A DNA stretch of 64,000 nucleotides from Acetobacter lovaniensis (GTDB taxonomy: Bacteria; Pseudomonadota; Alphaproteobacteria; Acetobacterales; Acetobacteraceae): positions 310,001-374,000 of the forward strand of contig NZ_JACHIE010000001.1 in the NCBI RefSeq assembly GCF_014207635.1. Direction: 5' to 3'. Below the pieces are notes generated by a model, which saw only the letters and a program-made list of their open reading frames with translations, was not told the origin of the DNA and did not search any database. Shown one piece after another: positions 37,956 through 46,467 of this stretch. Position 1 is the first letter of the stretch; the number at the start of each line of letters is the position of its first letter. The position numbers and the translations under genes are program-made.

Positions 37956-39740
37956 CTAGCGATCCAGCCCCTGTGTTCTTACCAGACGGGCATATAGCCC
38001 ATCCTGCTGCATCAGATCATCATGCGTGCCGCACTCCACGGCGCACCCATCCTTCATGACCACCACCATGTCCGCCGAACGCACGGTAGACAGACGATGA
38101 GCCACAATAAGCGTTGTGCGCCCCTTGCGCAGCGTGACCAGTGCATCCTGCACCAGCGCTTCGTTCTCACTATCCAGAGCGCTCGTGGCTTCATCCAGCA
38201 AAAGCAGGCGGGGATTACGCAGCAAGGCCCGTGCAAGTGCCACACGCTGCCGCTGCCCGCCCGACAGGCGCTGCCCACCCGGACCGACCACCGTATCATA
38301 CCCGTTAGGCAGGGCCTGAATAAACTGCTCCGCCGCGGCAGCCTGCGCGGCAGCCGCAACCTCTGCATCGGAAGCTCCCGGTCGGCCGATGAGGATATTG
38401 TCACGCACAGACAGGTCAAACAGCAGCGGGTCCTGGCTGACATACGCCATGCTGCCCCGCAGGCTTTCCAGTTGCACATCCCGCAGGTCCATTCCGTCCA
38501 GCAGGATGCGACCGCCAGAAACATCATGCAGGCGGGGCACAAGGGACAATGCTGTGGACTTACCCGCCCCAGAGGAGCCGACCAGCGCAACCGTGCTACC
38601 CGGCCGGGCATCAAAGCTTAAATGCTCAAGGCCCACGCGGCCATCGGCATAAACAAACCGGACGTTCTCAAACACAAGGTGCCCGCCACCAGCGGGGAGC
38701 GGGCGGGCCTGCGGGCTGTCGGTCACGGCTGGTGGGTCATCCACCACGGCAAATATGCGCACCAGCCCGGCCAGCCCTTCCTGCAAGGCGGCATTAAGCG
38801 AACCAAGGGCACGCAGCGGGCGCGAAGCCAGCAGCAAAGCCGCCACAAAGCCGGAAAAATCCCCCAGCGTGGCCCCGCCTCTGGTGGCCCGCCAGCCAGC
38901 AAAGCCCAGCACTGCGGCCACGGCCACACCACCCAGCGTTTCCAGCATCGGCTCCACCCTTGCGCGGCCACGGGTAATCCGCAGCATGGCCTGATACAGA
39001 TGGTTGAACGACAGAGCCGCCCGCGCGCCCTCGCTTTCCTCCAGCCTGTAAACACGCACCGTACGCGCCTGCGCAAAGCTTTCGGTCAAAAAGGCAGCCG
39101 TCTCCCCCACCCGTTCCTGCATGCCGCTGGAGGCGCTACGCACCCGTTTGCCCAGCCGCTGAAGGGGAACGGCCGCTATGGGGTACAGCACTGCTGCTAT
39201 CAGGCTGAGTTCCCAGTCCATGTACACCATGGAGATAATCAGCCCCACAACCGTAACCACATCCCCTATGCCACTTACGGCGCGGATCATGGCATCGCGG
39301 ATAATGACGGCATCCGTTGTAAACCGTGCTGCCAGCTTGGCCGGGGCCTCCCGCTCCACATGGGCGATGTCGGTCTGGATCAGGTGGTCAAACATCTGCC
39401 CCTGCAAGCCACGGATCACCAGCAGCACCAGCCCGTGGGTTGCCAGTGTCTGCCCGTACTGGGCCAGAGCCTTTCCCAGCGTAATTGCCACCACCAGCAA
39501 CGGAACCTGAGACAGAATACGCGGGTCACGCGTGGCAAACATATCCAGCGCACGCTGGATAACCAGCGGGTACAGCGCCGTTAACACCGCCATAAGCACC
39601 GTAAATATAAAAACGGTGACTATCCGGGCGGGATAACGGCTGATCTGGGTTCGCCACAGCCGCATGAGCAGGGTACGCGTGTCATCAGGGCGCAGATGCG
39701 GGCGGGGTACGGGCTGGGGAGCTTGGGGCTGGGACGTCAT
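37956..39740 (-). CDS. MsbA-like lipid/multidrug ABC exporter
   Basis: Fused TMD-NBD half-transporter of 594 residues. The membrane domain (about 35-320) has six helices. The ATPase has Walker A GSSGAGKST, Q-loop YVSQDPLLF, signature LSGGQRQR, Walker B LLLLDEATSALDS and H-loop AHRLS. It could flip lipid A-core (MsbA) or another lipid or drug; the LPS-transport genes elsewhere in the window make the MsbA role plausible but unproven. It follows cca by 46 bases on the same strand and may be co-transcribed with DUF1285-cca. Confidence 0.85.
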   Translation of the reverse strand: MTSQPQAPQPVPRPHLRPDDTRTLLMRLWRTQISRYPARIVTVFIFTVLMAVLTALYPLVIQRALDMFATRDPRILSQVPLLVVAITLGKALAQYGQTLATHGLVLLVIRGLQGQMFDHLIQTDIAHVEREAPAKLAARFTTDAVIIRDAMIRAVSGIGDVVTVVGLIISMVYMDWELSLIAAVLYPIAAVPLQRLGKRVRSASSGMQERVGETAAFLTESFAQARTVRVYRLEESEGARAALSFNHLYQAMLRITRGRARVEPMLETLGGVAVAAVLGFAGWRATRGGATLGDFSGFVAALLLASRPLRALGSLNAALQEGLAGLVRIFAVVDDPPAVTDSPQARPLPAGGGHLVFENVRFVYADGRVGLEHLSFDARPGSTVALVGSSGAGKSTALSLVPRLHDVSGGRILLDGMDLRDVQLESLRGSMAYVSQDPLLFDLSVRDNILIGRPGASDAEVAAAAQAAAAEQFIQALPNGYDTVVGPGGQRLSGGQRQRVALARALLRNPRLLLLDEATSALDSENEALVQDALVTLRKGRTTLIVAHRLSTVRSADMVVVMKDGCAVECGTHDDLMQQDGLYARLVRTQGLDR

Positions 39741-39786
39741 ACCCTGTCTCTACCAGCCTCTCGGCCCTGCATGTAAGGGGCGGAAC

Positions 39787-41010
39787 TCAGCTTTGTGCCG
39801 CTTTTGTGCCCAGATACAGCGCGATCTGTGCCCGGCATGCCTGTGCATCCGCATGGCAGCCGCCATCCAGCCACCACTGGCGGACAAGGCCCACAATACG
39901 TCCGACCTCCGGCCCGGCCTGCCCCCCCATGGCCAGAACATCCCGCCCTGCAACAGGAAAAGCCGGGACAGTGATCCCGCACACCCTGTGCCGAAGCCGT
40001 GCAAATGCCGCGTTTTCCTCCGCCGTACGTGGTTGGGCCGCCTGATGCAGCCATATGCGCCCGGCCAGCACATCCGCCGGTTCTTCCGCCACAAGGCGGC
40101 GCAGTGTCGCCTCGCTCATGCTCACATCAGGCAGAGGGGCTGCTCTGCTCAAGGCGGCAAGCTCCCCGGTTTCGGCGCGGGAGAGTTTAAGGCGGCGGGC
40201 TACGGCTGCGGTGTGCGTTGTCAGCCCTGCCAGCCGCAGCAATGCGTTTGCCGGGGCACCGTCATCCAGCAGGCGTACGCACCGGTCCAGCGTATGCCCT
40301 TCTGGCAAAATGCGGGCCAGAACGCCCGTGCTGTCCATAAGGCGCAGAATGGCTGCCACATTGGGGCCAGCCAGAATCCGCCGCAGTTCCATCCATATCC
40401 GCTCAACAGACAGGCCATCAAGCAGGGCAACGCCGCAGGTTATGGCCTGCACGGCCTGCTGGTCTGGCGCGCCGTGCCCGTAGCGCCCATAAAACCGGAA
40501 AAACCGCAGGATACGCAGAGCATCTTCTTTAATCCGCAATGCGGGCTCGCCAACAAACCGCACATGCCCTGCCGCCAGATCGGCCTGGCCGCCAAAATAA
40601 TCGTACAGGACCCCGGCCTGATCGACCGACATGGCGTTTATTGTAAAATCCCGCCGCTGTGCGTCCGCCTGCCAGTCCTGCGTCCAGCGGACAACGGCGT
40701 GCCGTCCGTCTGTTTCCATATCACGCCGGAGGGTCGTGATTTCGTACGGAGCGCCGTCCAGCACGGCGGTTATGGTTCCGTGTTGCAGGCCGGTCGCCAC
40801 AACATGCGCTCCATATGCGCGCAAACGCTCCATGACCTGCTCGGGAGGTTCGGGGGTGGCCAGATCAATATCGGCAATCGGGCGGTCCACCAGCAGGTCG
40901 CGCACACACCCGCCCACAAGGCGCATGGCAGGCAGAACCTGCCACAACCGCGCCAGAGCAGCCTGCCGGGACGGGTCCAGCCCGTTTATGAGCGTGTCAC
41001 GCGCTCCCAT
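39787..41010 (-). CDS. CCA tRNA nucleotidyltransferase / poly(A) polymerase family protein
   Basis: Class II nucleotidyltransferase of 407 residues that adds or repairs the 3-prime CCA of tRNA. The head has the GGCVRDLLVDRPIADIDLAT motif (Asp-x-Asp catalytic pair) at about residues 33-52, then RRDFTINAM and the RIKEDALRILRFFRFYGRYG neck motif. The C-terminal helical body is divergent, as in alphaproteobacterial enzymes. It starts inside the DUF1285 gene (14-base overlap), so the two are coupled. Confidence 0.92.
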   Translation of the reverse strand: MGARDTLINGLDPSRQAALARLWQVLPAMRLVGGCVRDLLVDRPIADIDLATPEPPEQVMERLRAYGAHVVATGLQHGTITAVLDGAPYEITTLRRDMETDGRHAVVRWTQDWQADAQRRDFTINAMSVDQAGVLYDYFGGQADLAAGHVRFVGEPALRIKEDALRILRFFRFYGRYGHGAPDQQAVQAITCGVALLDGLSVERIWMELRRILAGPNVAAILRLMDSTGVLARILPEGHTLDRCVRLLDDGAPANALLRLAGLTTHTAAVARRLKLSRAETGELAALSRAAPLPDVSMSEATLRRLVAEEPADVLAGRIWLHQAAQPRTAEENAAFARLRHRVCGITVPAFPVAGRDVLAMGGQAGPEVGRIVGLVRQWWLDGGCHADAQACRAQIALYLGTKAAQS

Positions 41011-41596
41011 TGTCCACCGCCATCCGCGCTATGGGAAAAAAGCAGCCACAGCTCCACACCCCCATACAGGGCACTCCCTGACAGGCTCCGGGTTCGGCCA
41101 GAGCAGCCAGTTCGTACCATACTGCGCGGGACAGGCGGGCTTCCAGCGGGTAGGCTCCCTCCCCCGCGCGCACGCTCAGGTACGGGGGGCACCCCTCGGG
41201 GCAGGCTTCGGGCGGGATGTCCCACACAGTCCGAATCGGGTGTTCGGAATCGGCCACCACCACTTCGTCCATATTGGTGCGAAAACTCAGCCGCTGCATG
41301 CGGCCCATGCCGGTCCAGTCCAGTTCCACCGCCAGAAAGGGAACGTCCTCAACCTCGATCAGCCCGCTTTCGAATGGTGTGCGCAGCAGGTAAGCACCCT
41401 GCGCATTCCGCGTGAGCAGGGAGCCAAACAGGCAGGACATGGCCTTGCGCTTGATCTCGGACCCACGGTACAGCCACACGCCATCCCGCCTGACCAAAAA
41501 CGGCAAACGCCTGTTTTCCGCCGCATCGGGGGTATCGGTCTCGTGCTTATCGTGGCACGAAAGAGCCTGCGGGCCGCTTTCCTGTTCACCTTTCAC
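40997..41596 (-). CDS. DUF1285 domain-containing protein
   Basis: A 199-residue cytosolic protein of unknown function. The DUF1285 fold spans about residues 30-175, with LPFLVRRDGVWLYRGSEIKRKAM, LRTPFESGLIEVEDVPFLAVELDW, RTNMDEVVVADSEHPIRT and PPYLSVRAG. The C-terminus is unusually rich in Cys (four in about 12 residues around CQGVPCMGVWSCGC). The start is GTG 41596 with AGGA about ten bases upstream. It is divergent from moxR and overlaps cca, a neighbourhood conserved in Alphaproteobacteria that links it to tRNA maturation or to the MoxR locus only by context. Confidence 0.85.
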   Translation of the reverse strand: MKGEQESGPQALSCHDKHETDTPDAAENRRLPFLVRRDGVWLYRGSEIKRKAMSCLFGSLLTRNAQGAYLLRTPFESGLIEVEDVPFLAVELDWTGMGRMQRLSFRTNMDEVVVADSEHPIRTVWDIPPEACPEGCPPYLSVRAGEGAYPLEARLSRAVWYELAALAEPGACQGVPCMGVWSCGCFFPIARMAVDNGSA

Positions 41597-41650
41597 TGAC
41601 TCACCATCCTGTTAATACGTGTCCTTGTGTTCTGCACAATGATATAGGGA

Positions 41651-41672
41651 GCTTACCCCGCTTGATGTAAGC
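41651..41672. promoter_or_regulatory. Small dyad in the DUF1285/moxR divergent promoter
   Basis: GCTTAC (41651-41656) and GTAAGC (41667-41672) flank a ten-base spacer in the 101-base divergent gap, 26 bases before moxR. Weak evidence of an operator. Confidence 0.25.
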
Positions 41673-41697
41673 CCTGCATGTAATTCAGACTGGATCC

Positions 41698-42717
41698 ATG
41701 ACCACATCAGACGCACCGTTCCCGGCACAACAGCCTTCCTCCCCCCCAGAAGTGCGGGAGGCAGATCGTATCTGTGAACGGCTTGCCGCCGTCCAGCAGG
41801 AAATTTCAACCGTCATTTTCGGGCAGGACCAGATTATCCGCCAGACACTGACCACCGTTCTGGCTGGCGGGCATGCCCTGCTGGTTGGGGCACCGGGTCT
41901 GGGCAAGACATTGCTGGTTACGACCCTTGGCACCGTGCTGGGACTGAACGCCCGCCGCGTGCAGTTTACCCCCGACCTGATGCCCTCCGACATTACCGGC
42001 AGTGAGATTCTGGACGAGGATGCAACCGGGCACCGCAGCTTCCGTTTTGTGCACGGCCCCGTCTTTACCCAGTTGCTGATGGCGGACGAAATCAACCGTG
42101 CCAGCCCGCGCACCCAGTCCGCCCTGTTGCAGGCCATGCAGGAACACCGCGTAAGCGTGGCCGGGATGGAATACCCCCTGCCTGAACCTTTTCATGTGCT
42201 TGCAACCCAGAACCCCATGGAGCAGGAAGGCACCTACCCCCTGCCCGAAGCCCAGCTCGACCGCTTTATGCTCCAGATCGGGCTGAGCTTCCCCGATGCT
42301 GCGGCTGAGCGCGCCATGCTGCTGGCCACAACCGGCGCACAGAACAAACAGGCCCAGCAGGTCATGGACGCGCAAAGCCTTATGCAGGCGCAGGCACTGG
42401 TCCGGCGCATGCCTGTGGGTGAAAAAGTGCTCGATGCCATTGTAAACCTTGTCCGCGCGGCCCGCCCCCAGAGCACGTCCGATGCCACATTGCGCGAGCA
42501 GATTGCCTGGGGTCCCGGCCCACGTGCAGCACAAACGCTTATGCTGGCCAGCCGTGCGCGCGCGCTGCTGGATGGCAGGCTCTCCCCCGGTCTGGATGAC
42601 GTAGCCGCACTGGCCCGCCCGGTGCTGGCACACCGCATGGCACTAACCTTTGCCGCCCGGGCCGAGGGGGTCACCACGGATGATATTATAACCCGACTGC
42701 TCAAGACCCTAGGTTGA
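41698..42717 (+). CDS. MoxR-family AAA+ ATPase
   Basis: A 339-residue AAA+ chaperone-like ATPase. Walker A is GAPGLGKT (about residues 61-68) and Walker B LLMADEINRASPRTQSALLQAMQE. It has the MoxR insert QFTPDLMPSDITGSEI and sensor 1 in ATQNPMEQEGTYPLPEAQLDRFM. MoxR proteins act with vWA-domain partners (DUF58, BatA) in metal insertion or envelope-complex assembly; the client here is unknown. It starts the run moxR-DUF58-DUF4159-amidotransferase-like-ankyrin. The ribosome site before ATG 41698 is weak. Confidence 0.93.
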   Translation: MTTSDAPFPAQQPSSPPEVREADRICERLAAVQQEISTVIFGQDQIIRQTLTTVLAGGHALLVGAPGLGKTLLVTTLGTVLGLNARRVQFTPDLMPSDITGSEILDEDATGHRSFRFVHGPVFTQLLMADEINRASPRTQSALLQAMQEHRVSVAGMEYPLPEPFHVLATQNPMEQEGTYPLPEAQLDRFMLQIGLSFPDAAAERAMLLATTGAQNKQAQQVMDAQSLMQAQALVRRMPVGEKVLDAIVNLVRAARPQSTSDATLREQIAWGPGPRAAQTLMLASRARALLDGRLSPGLDDVAALARPVLAHRMALTFAARAEGVTTDDIITRLLKTLG

Positions 42718-42721
42718 CCCT

Positions 42722-43720
42722 GTGAGCCGGTTCCGACCGATCCCAACCACCCTGCTGCGCCGGTTTCTGGGCCGGGACCAGCCCGTGGCGGGTGCGCCAT
42801 TCAGCCCGGCGGCCACGCCCAGCCCCCCGGTTTCCGCTACGGCGGACATGGCCTGTGCAGCCCAAACACTGGCCACCCGCCTGCCGGACCTGCTGCTCCA
42901 TGCCAGCCACATTGCCACCACACTGGCAGCAGGCAGGCACCCCCAGCGCCGCGCAGGATGGGGGGACACATTCTGGCAGTACCGTCCGGCACAGCCCGGC
43001 GAACCGGTCAACCGCATAGACTGGCGGCAATCCGCCCGCACAGCCCGCGCCCATGTGCGTGAAACCGAAGCCGAAGCGGCGCAGACAGTCCTGCTATGGT
43101 GCGATTTTTCCGGTTCCATGCAATGGCGCTCCGGTCATGCCCTGCCCGGCAAGCTGGACCGCGCCATCCTGCTTCTGCTCAGCATGGCGGCCCTGCTGCT
43201 GCGCAATGGCGAGCGGGTTCTGCTGCTTTCTCCTTCCGGTATTGTGTCCCTGCCCCCTGCCCCCAACGCGCTGGAGCGGCTGGCACTCGGGCTGTGCGAG
43301 CTGGCAGCCAATAGCAGCCCCATGGATGCAGCACTCCCCCCGCCCGCCCTTGTGCCCCGGCGCGCACGCCTGCTGCTGGCCAGTGACCTGCTCTGCCCTG
43401 ACACCCATATCCATGACTGCCTGCACCAGCTAGCCGCACACCCGGCGCGGGCCTATGTGCTCCATGTTAGCGATCCGGCGGAAAGCACGCTCCCTTATAC
43501 CGGCCGCACCGAGTTTTGCGGGCTTGAGCACGAGCCCCCGCTGGAGCTGCCCCATGTGCAGAGCCTGCGCACGGACTACGCAGCCCTTGTCGCAGCGCGC
43601 AGCCAGTGGCTTGAACAAACCACAGGTCATTGCGGCCACACGCTGGCACACCACCAGACCGATCAGTCCCCCCTCCCCACGCTGCTGGCGCTCCATGCCC
43701 AGATGAGCCAACGCGTATGA
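42722..43720 (+). CDS. DUF58 domain-containing protein
   Basis: A 332-residue protein of the MoxR-partner group. The DUF58 motif DTFWQYRPAQPGEPVNRIDWRQSART (about residues 81-106) is followed by a vWA-like domain with VLLWCDFSGSMQW (MIDAS-like DxSGS). The frame then runs through LLASDLLCPD to the end. The start is GTG 42722, four bases after the moxR stop. The 3-prime end overlaps the next gene (ATGA). It probably binds the MoxR ATPase; substrate unknown. Confidence 0.9.
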   Translation: MSRFRPIPTTLLRRFLGRDQPVAGAPFSPAATPSPPVSATADMACAAQTLATRLPDLLLHASHIATTLAAGRHPQRRAGWGDTFWQYRPAQPGEPVNRIDWRQSARTARAHVRETEAEAAQTVLLWCDFSGSMQWRSGHALPGKLDRAILLLLSMAALLLRNGERVLLLSPSGIVSLPPAPNALERLALGLCELAANSSPMDAALPPPALVPRRARLLLASDLLCPDTHIHDCLHQLAAHPARAYVLHVSDPAESTLPYTGRTEFCGLEHEPPLELPHVQSLRTDYAALVAARSQWLEQTTGHCGHTLAHHQTDQSPLPTLLALHAQMSQRV

Positions 43721-46467
43721 TTTTCCAGTTCCCCGCCCTGCTGTTTGCCCTGCTCTGCCTGCCGCTGGTGTGGTGGCTGCTGCGTGCCACGCCACCGCGC
43801 GCGCGCCAGCAGGTTTTCCCCCCCATTGCTTTCCTCGCCCGCCTGCGCCCGAAGGAAACCGAAGCCGCACGCTCACCCCCGTGGGTCTTGCTCTTGCGCC
43901 TGCTGGCTGTGGGCCTGCTGATTACGGGCTTTGCCCGCCCGTTTATTCCCGGCAGCCGGGACGGCACACAAACCCCCGGCCCGGTTCTGCTGGTGGTGGA
44001 TGACGGTATGTTCAGTGCCGCAGACTGGACCGACCGCCTGACCACCGCACAAACCATTGTGGACGATGCAGAGCGCACAAAATCCAGCCTGCTGCTCCTG
44101 ACCACCGCCCCACAGGCGGAAGCTTCCGCAATACCGCCTGCGCCACAACCAGCCGCTACTGTGCGGCGGATGCTGAACAGCCTCCACCCCAGCCCATGGA
44201 GTGTGGACCGGGCACAGGCTGCCCGGCAGATCGGGCAACTGCCAGCCCTTCCCTTTGCCCGCATTGTCTATCTGGCTGATGGCGTTGCCCAGAGCGGGGA
44301 TAACGCTTTTGCCCAAGCCCTGCGCGCACGGGGTGCCGTGCAGGAAATCCGCTTTTCCTCCCAGTCAGGCATGGTGCTTGCCCCCGTTGCCCCCACGTCG
44401 GATGGGACCATGGCGCGCCTGATCATGCTCCCATCGGCGCAGCCCCGGCTTGTTCATGTTGTGGCCCGCGCGACAGATGGGGGAACGCTGGCCGTAATCC
44501 CTGTGCCCGTAGCGGCCAATGCCACACAGGCGGATGTACGCATCAACCTGCCCATAACCGTACGCAACCGGATCGATACGCTGAGTGTGCAGGGTATTGC
44601 GAGTGCCGCCACAACCGTTCTGCTGGACGAAAACACACGCCTGCACCCTGTTGGCCTGCTTTCCAACGGTGGGGCAGATACCCCCCTGATTGGCTCTGTC
44701 TTTTACCTCCGCCGTGCACTGGCTCCCCTGTCAGACCTGCATGAAGGAACACTGGACGCCTTGCTCAGCCGCCCCCTGTCCGTGCTGATCGCGCCCGATG
44801 GCACACTGGCAGGCGCGCAAAGCCAGAAAACCGTTCTGGAATGGATAAAAAACGGTGGCACGCTCATCCGCTTTGCAGGCCCGGCACTCGCTGGCAGCCA
44901 GCAGGATACAAGCCCCTCCGGCCCGGACGACACGGCCCGGAACCTGCTGCCCGTGCCCCTGCTGGATGGAGCCCGCCAGCTCGGTGGGTCCATGACATGG
45001 GGCACACCGCAAAAACTTGCACCTTTTGAACAGGAATCCCCTTTCCGGGGGCTGGATATTCCTGCCGATGTAACGGTTTCCCGCCAGGTGCTGGCCAGTC
45101 CTTCGACCGATCTGGGCACGCATGTATGGGCGCGGTTGGCTGATGGCACGCCGCTGGTCACCCATGCCGAACTGGGCAAGGGGGAGGTAATCCTGTTCCA
45201 TGTCAGCAGCACGGCAGACTGGTCCAACCTGCCGCTGTCCGGCCTGTTTGTAGCCATGCTGCAACGCCTGACCGAACACGCCAACGGGCTGAACATTCCG
45301 GCCGAAAATATACTGCTCTCCCCAGCCCTGACATTGGACGGTGAGGGCATTGCCGGCCCGCCGCCGCCAACCGCACGGGGCATACAGGGCAATGTGTTTG
45401 CCACCACATCTGCCTCCCCCATCCACCCGCCCGGCCTGTATGGCCCCACGGATGGACGCCGGGCACTCAATACCGCAGCGGGTGTGCAAAGCCTGCAACC
45501 AGCCCCCCCTGTTGGCACCATTACGGATGCTTCGGGCCAGAAGCCGGATCTGCCACTCGGGCGTTACTGCCTGCTGGCAGCCATTCTGCTTTTACTGCTC
45601 GATGGCGTGGTTGTAGGCCTTATGCGCACAGGCAGGCTGTTTGCACCACGGCCCCTTACCCTGCTTGCGCTGGTGGCCACCCTTGGTGCACTAACATCCC
45701 CCCTGCATGCACAGGAGTTGAGCACGCCACCCGCAGTCCCCCCGGCCGCACTGGAAACCAGACTGGGGTATATTGTAACCGGGCATGAGGACGTGGACAC
45801 AGCCTCCCGCGAGGGGTTGCAGGGCCTGTCCGACTTTGTAAACGCCCGCACCTCCGCTGTTATGGGGCACCCCGATGCCGTCCACCCCGGCACAGATGAC
45901 CTGACCTACTACCCCCTGCTTTACTGGCCGATTACCGCAGACGCCACCACCACTCCGGCCATGACGGCAGCGCTGAACACCTTTATGGCCCACGGCGGTA
46001 TTCTGCTGATTGACACACAGGGGCAGGACGGCAGCACCAGCACAGCTGACACCACCTTTACCGTCGATGCCCCCGGCACGGCCGCAGCCCTGCGCCGGGT
46101 TACAACCGGCCTTGCGGTGCCACCGCTGGTGGTCATGACCGACCACCACCTGCTGGCACATACCTTTTACCTGCTCCACGACTTTCCGGGCCGGTATGCA
46201 GGCCTGCCCATCTGGGTCGCCAAGGAAGGAGACGCCGAGAATGATGATGTCAGCCCGGTTATTATCGGCTCGGCAGACTGGGCGCACGCCTGGGCGGTGG
46301 ACAGTGCGGGCAATACCCCGTTTGCCGTTATCCCCGGTGGCAGTGACCAGCGCCTGCAGGCGTACCGCTTTGGGCTGAACACCGTTATTTACGCCTTAAC
46401 AGGCAGCTACAAGGCTGATCAGGTGCATGTTCCCATGCTGCTCAAACGGCTGGAGGACAAACCATGA
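43717..46467 (+). CDS. BatA/DUF4159 domain-containing membrane protein
   Basis: A 916-residue protein. Two N-terminal membrane helices with the BatA signature (FPALLFALLCLPLVWWLL, then LLRLLAVGLLITGFARP) lead to a vWA-like domain (VLLVVDDGMFSAADW, about residue 92). A long extracytoplasmic region follows, then a helix pair near residues 615-670. The C-terminal DUF4159 domain (about 690-910) has LYWPITAD, GGILLIDTQGQ and LLHDFPGRYAGLPIWV. The architecture is typical of the large subunit in MoxR clusters. Start ATG 43717 overlaps the DUF58 stop, and its own stop overlaps the next start, so the three are tightly coupled. Function unknown. Confidence 0.85.
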   Translation: MIFQFPALLFALLCLPLVWWLLRATPPRARQQVFPPIAFLARLRPKETEAARSPPWVLLLRLLAVGLLITGFARPFIPGSRDGTQTPGPVLLVVDDGMFSAADWTDRLTTAQTIVDDAERTKSSLLLLTTAPQAEASAIPPAPQPAATVRRMLNSLHPSPWSVDRAQAARQIGQLPALPFARIVYLADGVAQSGDNAFAQALRARGAVQEIRFSSQSGMVLAPVAPTSDGTMARLIMLPSAQPRLVHVVARATDGGTLAVIPVPVAANATQADVRINLPITVRNRIDTLSVQGIASAATTVLLDENTRLHPVGLLSNGGADTPLIGSVFYLRRALAPLSDLHEGTLDALLSRPLSVLIAPDGTLAGAQSQKTVLEWIKNGGTLIRFAGPALAGSQQDTSPSGPDDTARNLLPVPLLDGARQLGGSMTWGTPQKLAPFEQESPFRGLDIPADVTVSRQVLASPSTDLGTHVWARLADGTPLVTHAELGKGEVILFHVSSTADWSNLPLSGLFVAMLQRLTEHANGLNIPAENILLSPALTLDGEGIAGPPPPTARGIQGNVFATTSASPIHPPGLYGPTDGRRALNTAAGVQSLQPAPPVGTITDASGQKPDLPLGRYCLLAAILLLLLDGVVVGLMRTGRLFAPRPLTLLALVATLGALTSPLHAQELSTPPAVPPAALETRLGYIVTGHEDVDTASREGLQGLSDFVNARTSAVMGHPDAVHPGTDDLTYYPLLYWPITADATTTPAMTAALNTFMAHGGILLIDTQGQDGSTSTADTTFTVDAPGTAAALRRVTTGLAVPPLVVMTDHHLLAHTFYLLHDFPGRYAGLPIWVAKEGDAENDDVSPVIIGSADWAHAWAVDSAGNTPFAVIPGGSDQRLQAYRFGLNTVIYALTGSYKADQVHVPMLLKRLEDKP

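Noticed and set aside
39664..41415. 583-codon plus-strand frame across msbA-like, cca and DUF1285 genes
   Set aside because: It crosses three coupled minus-strand genes and has no protein-like features.
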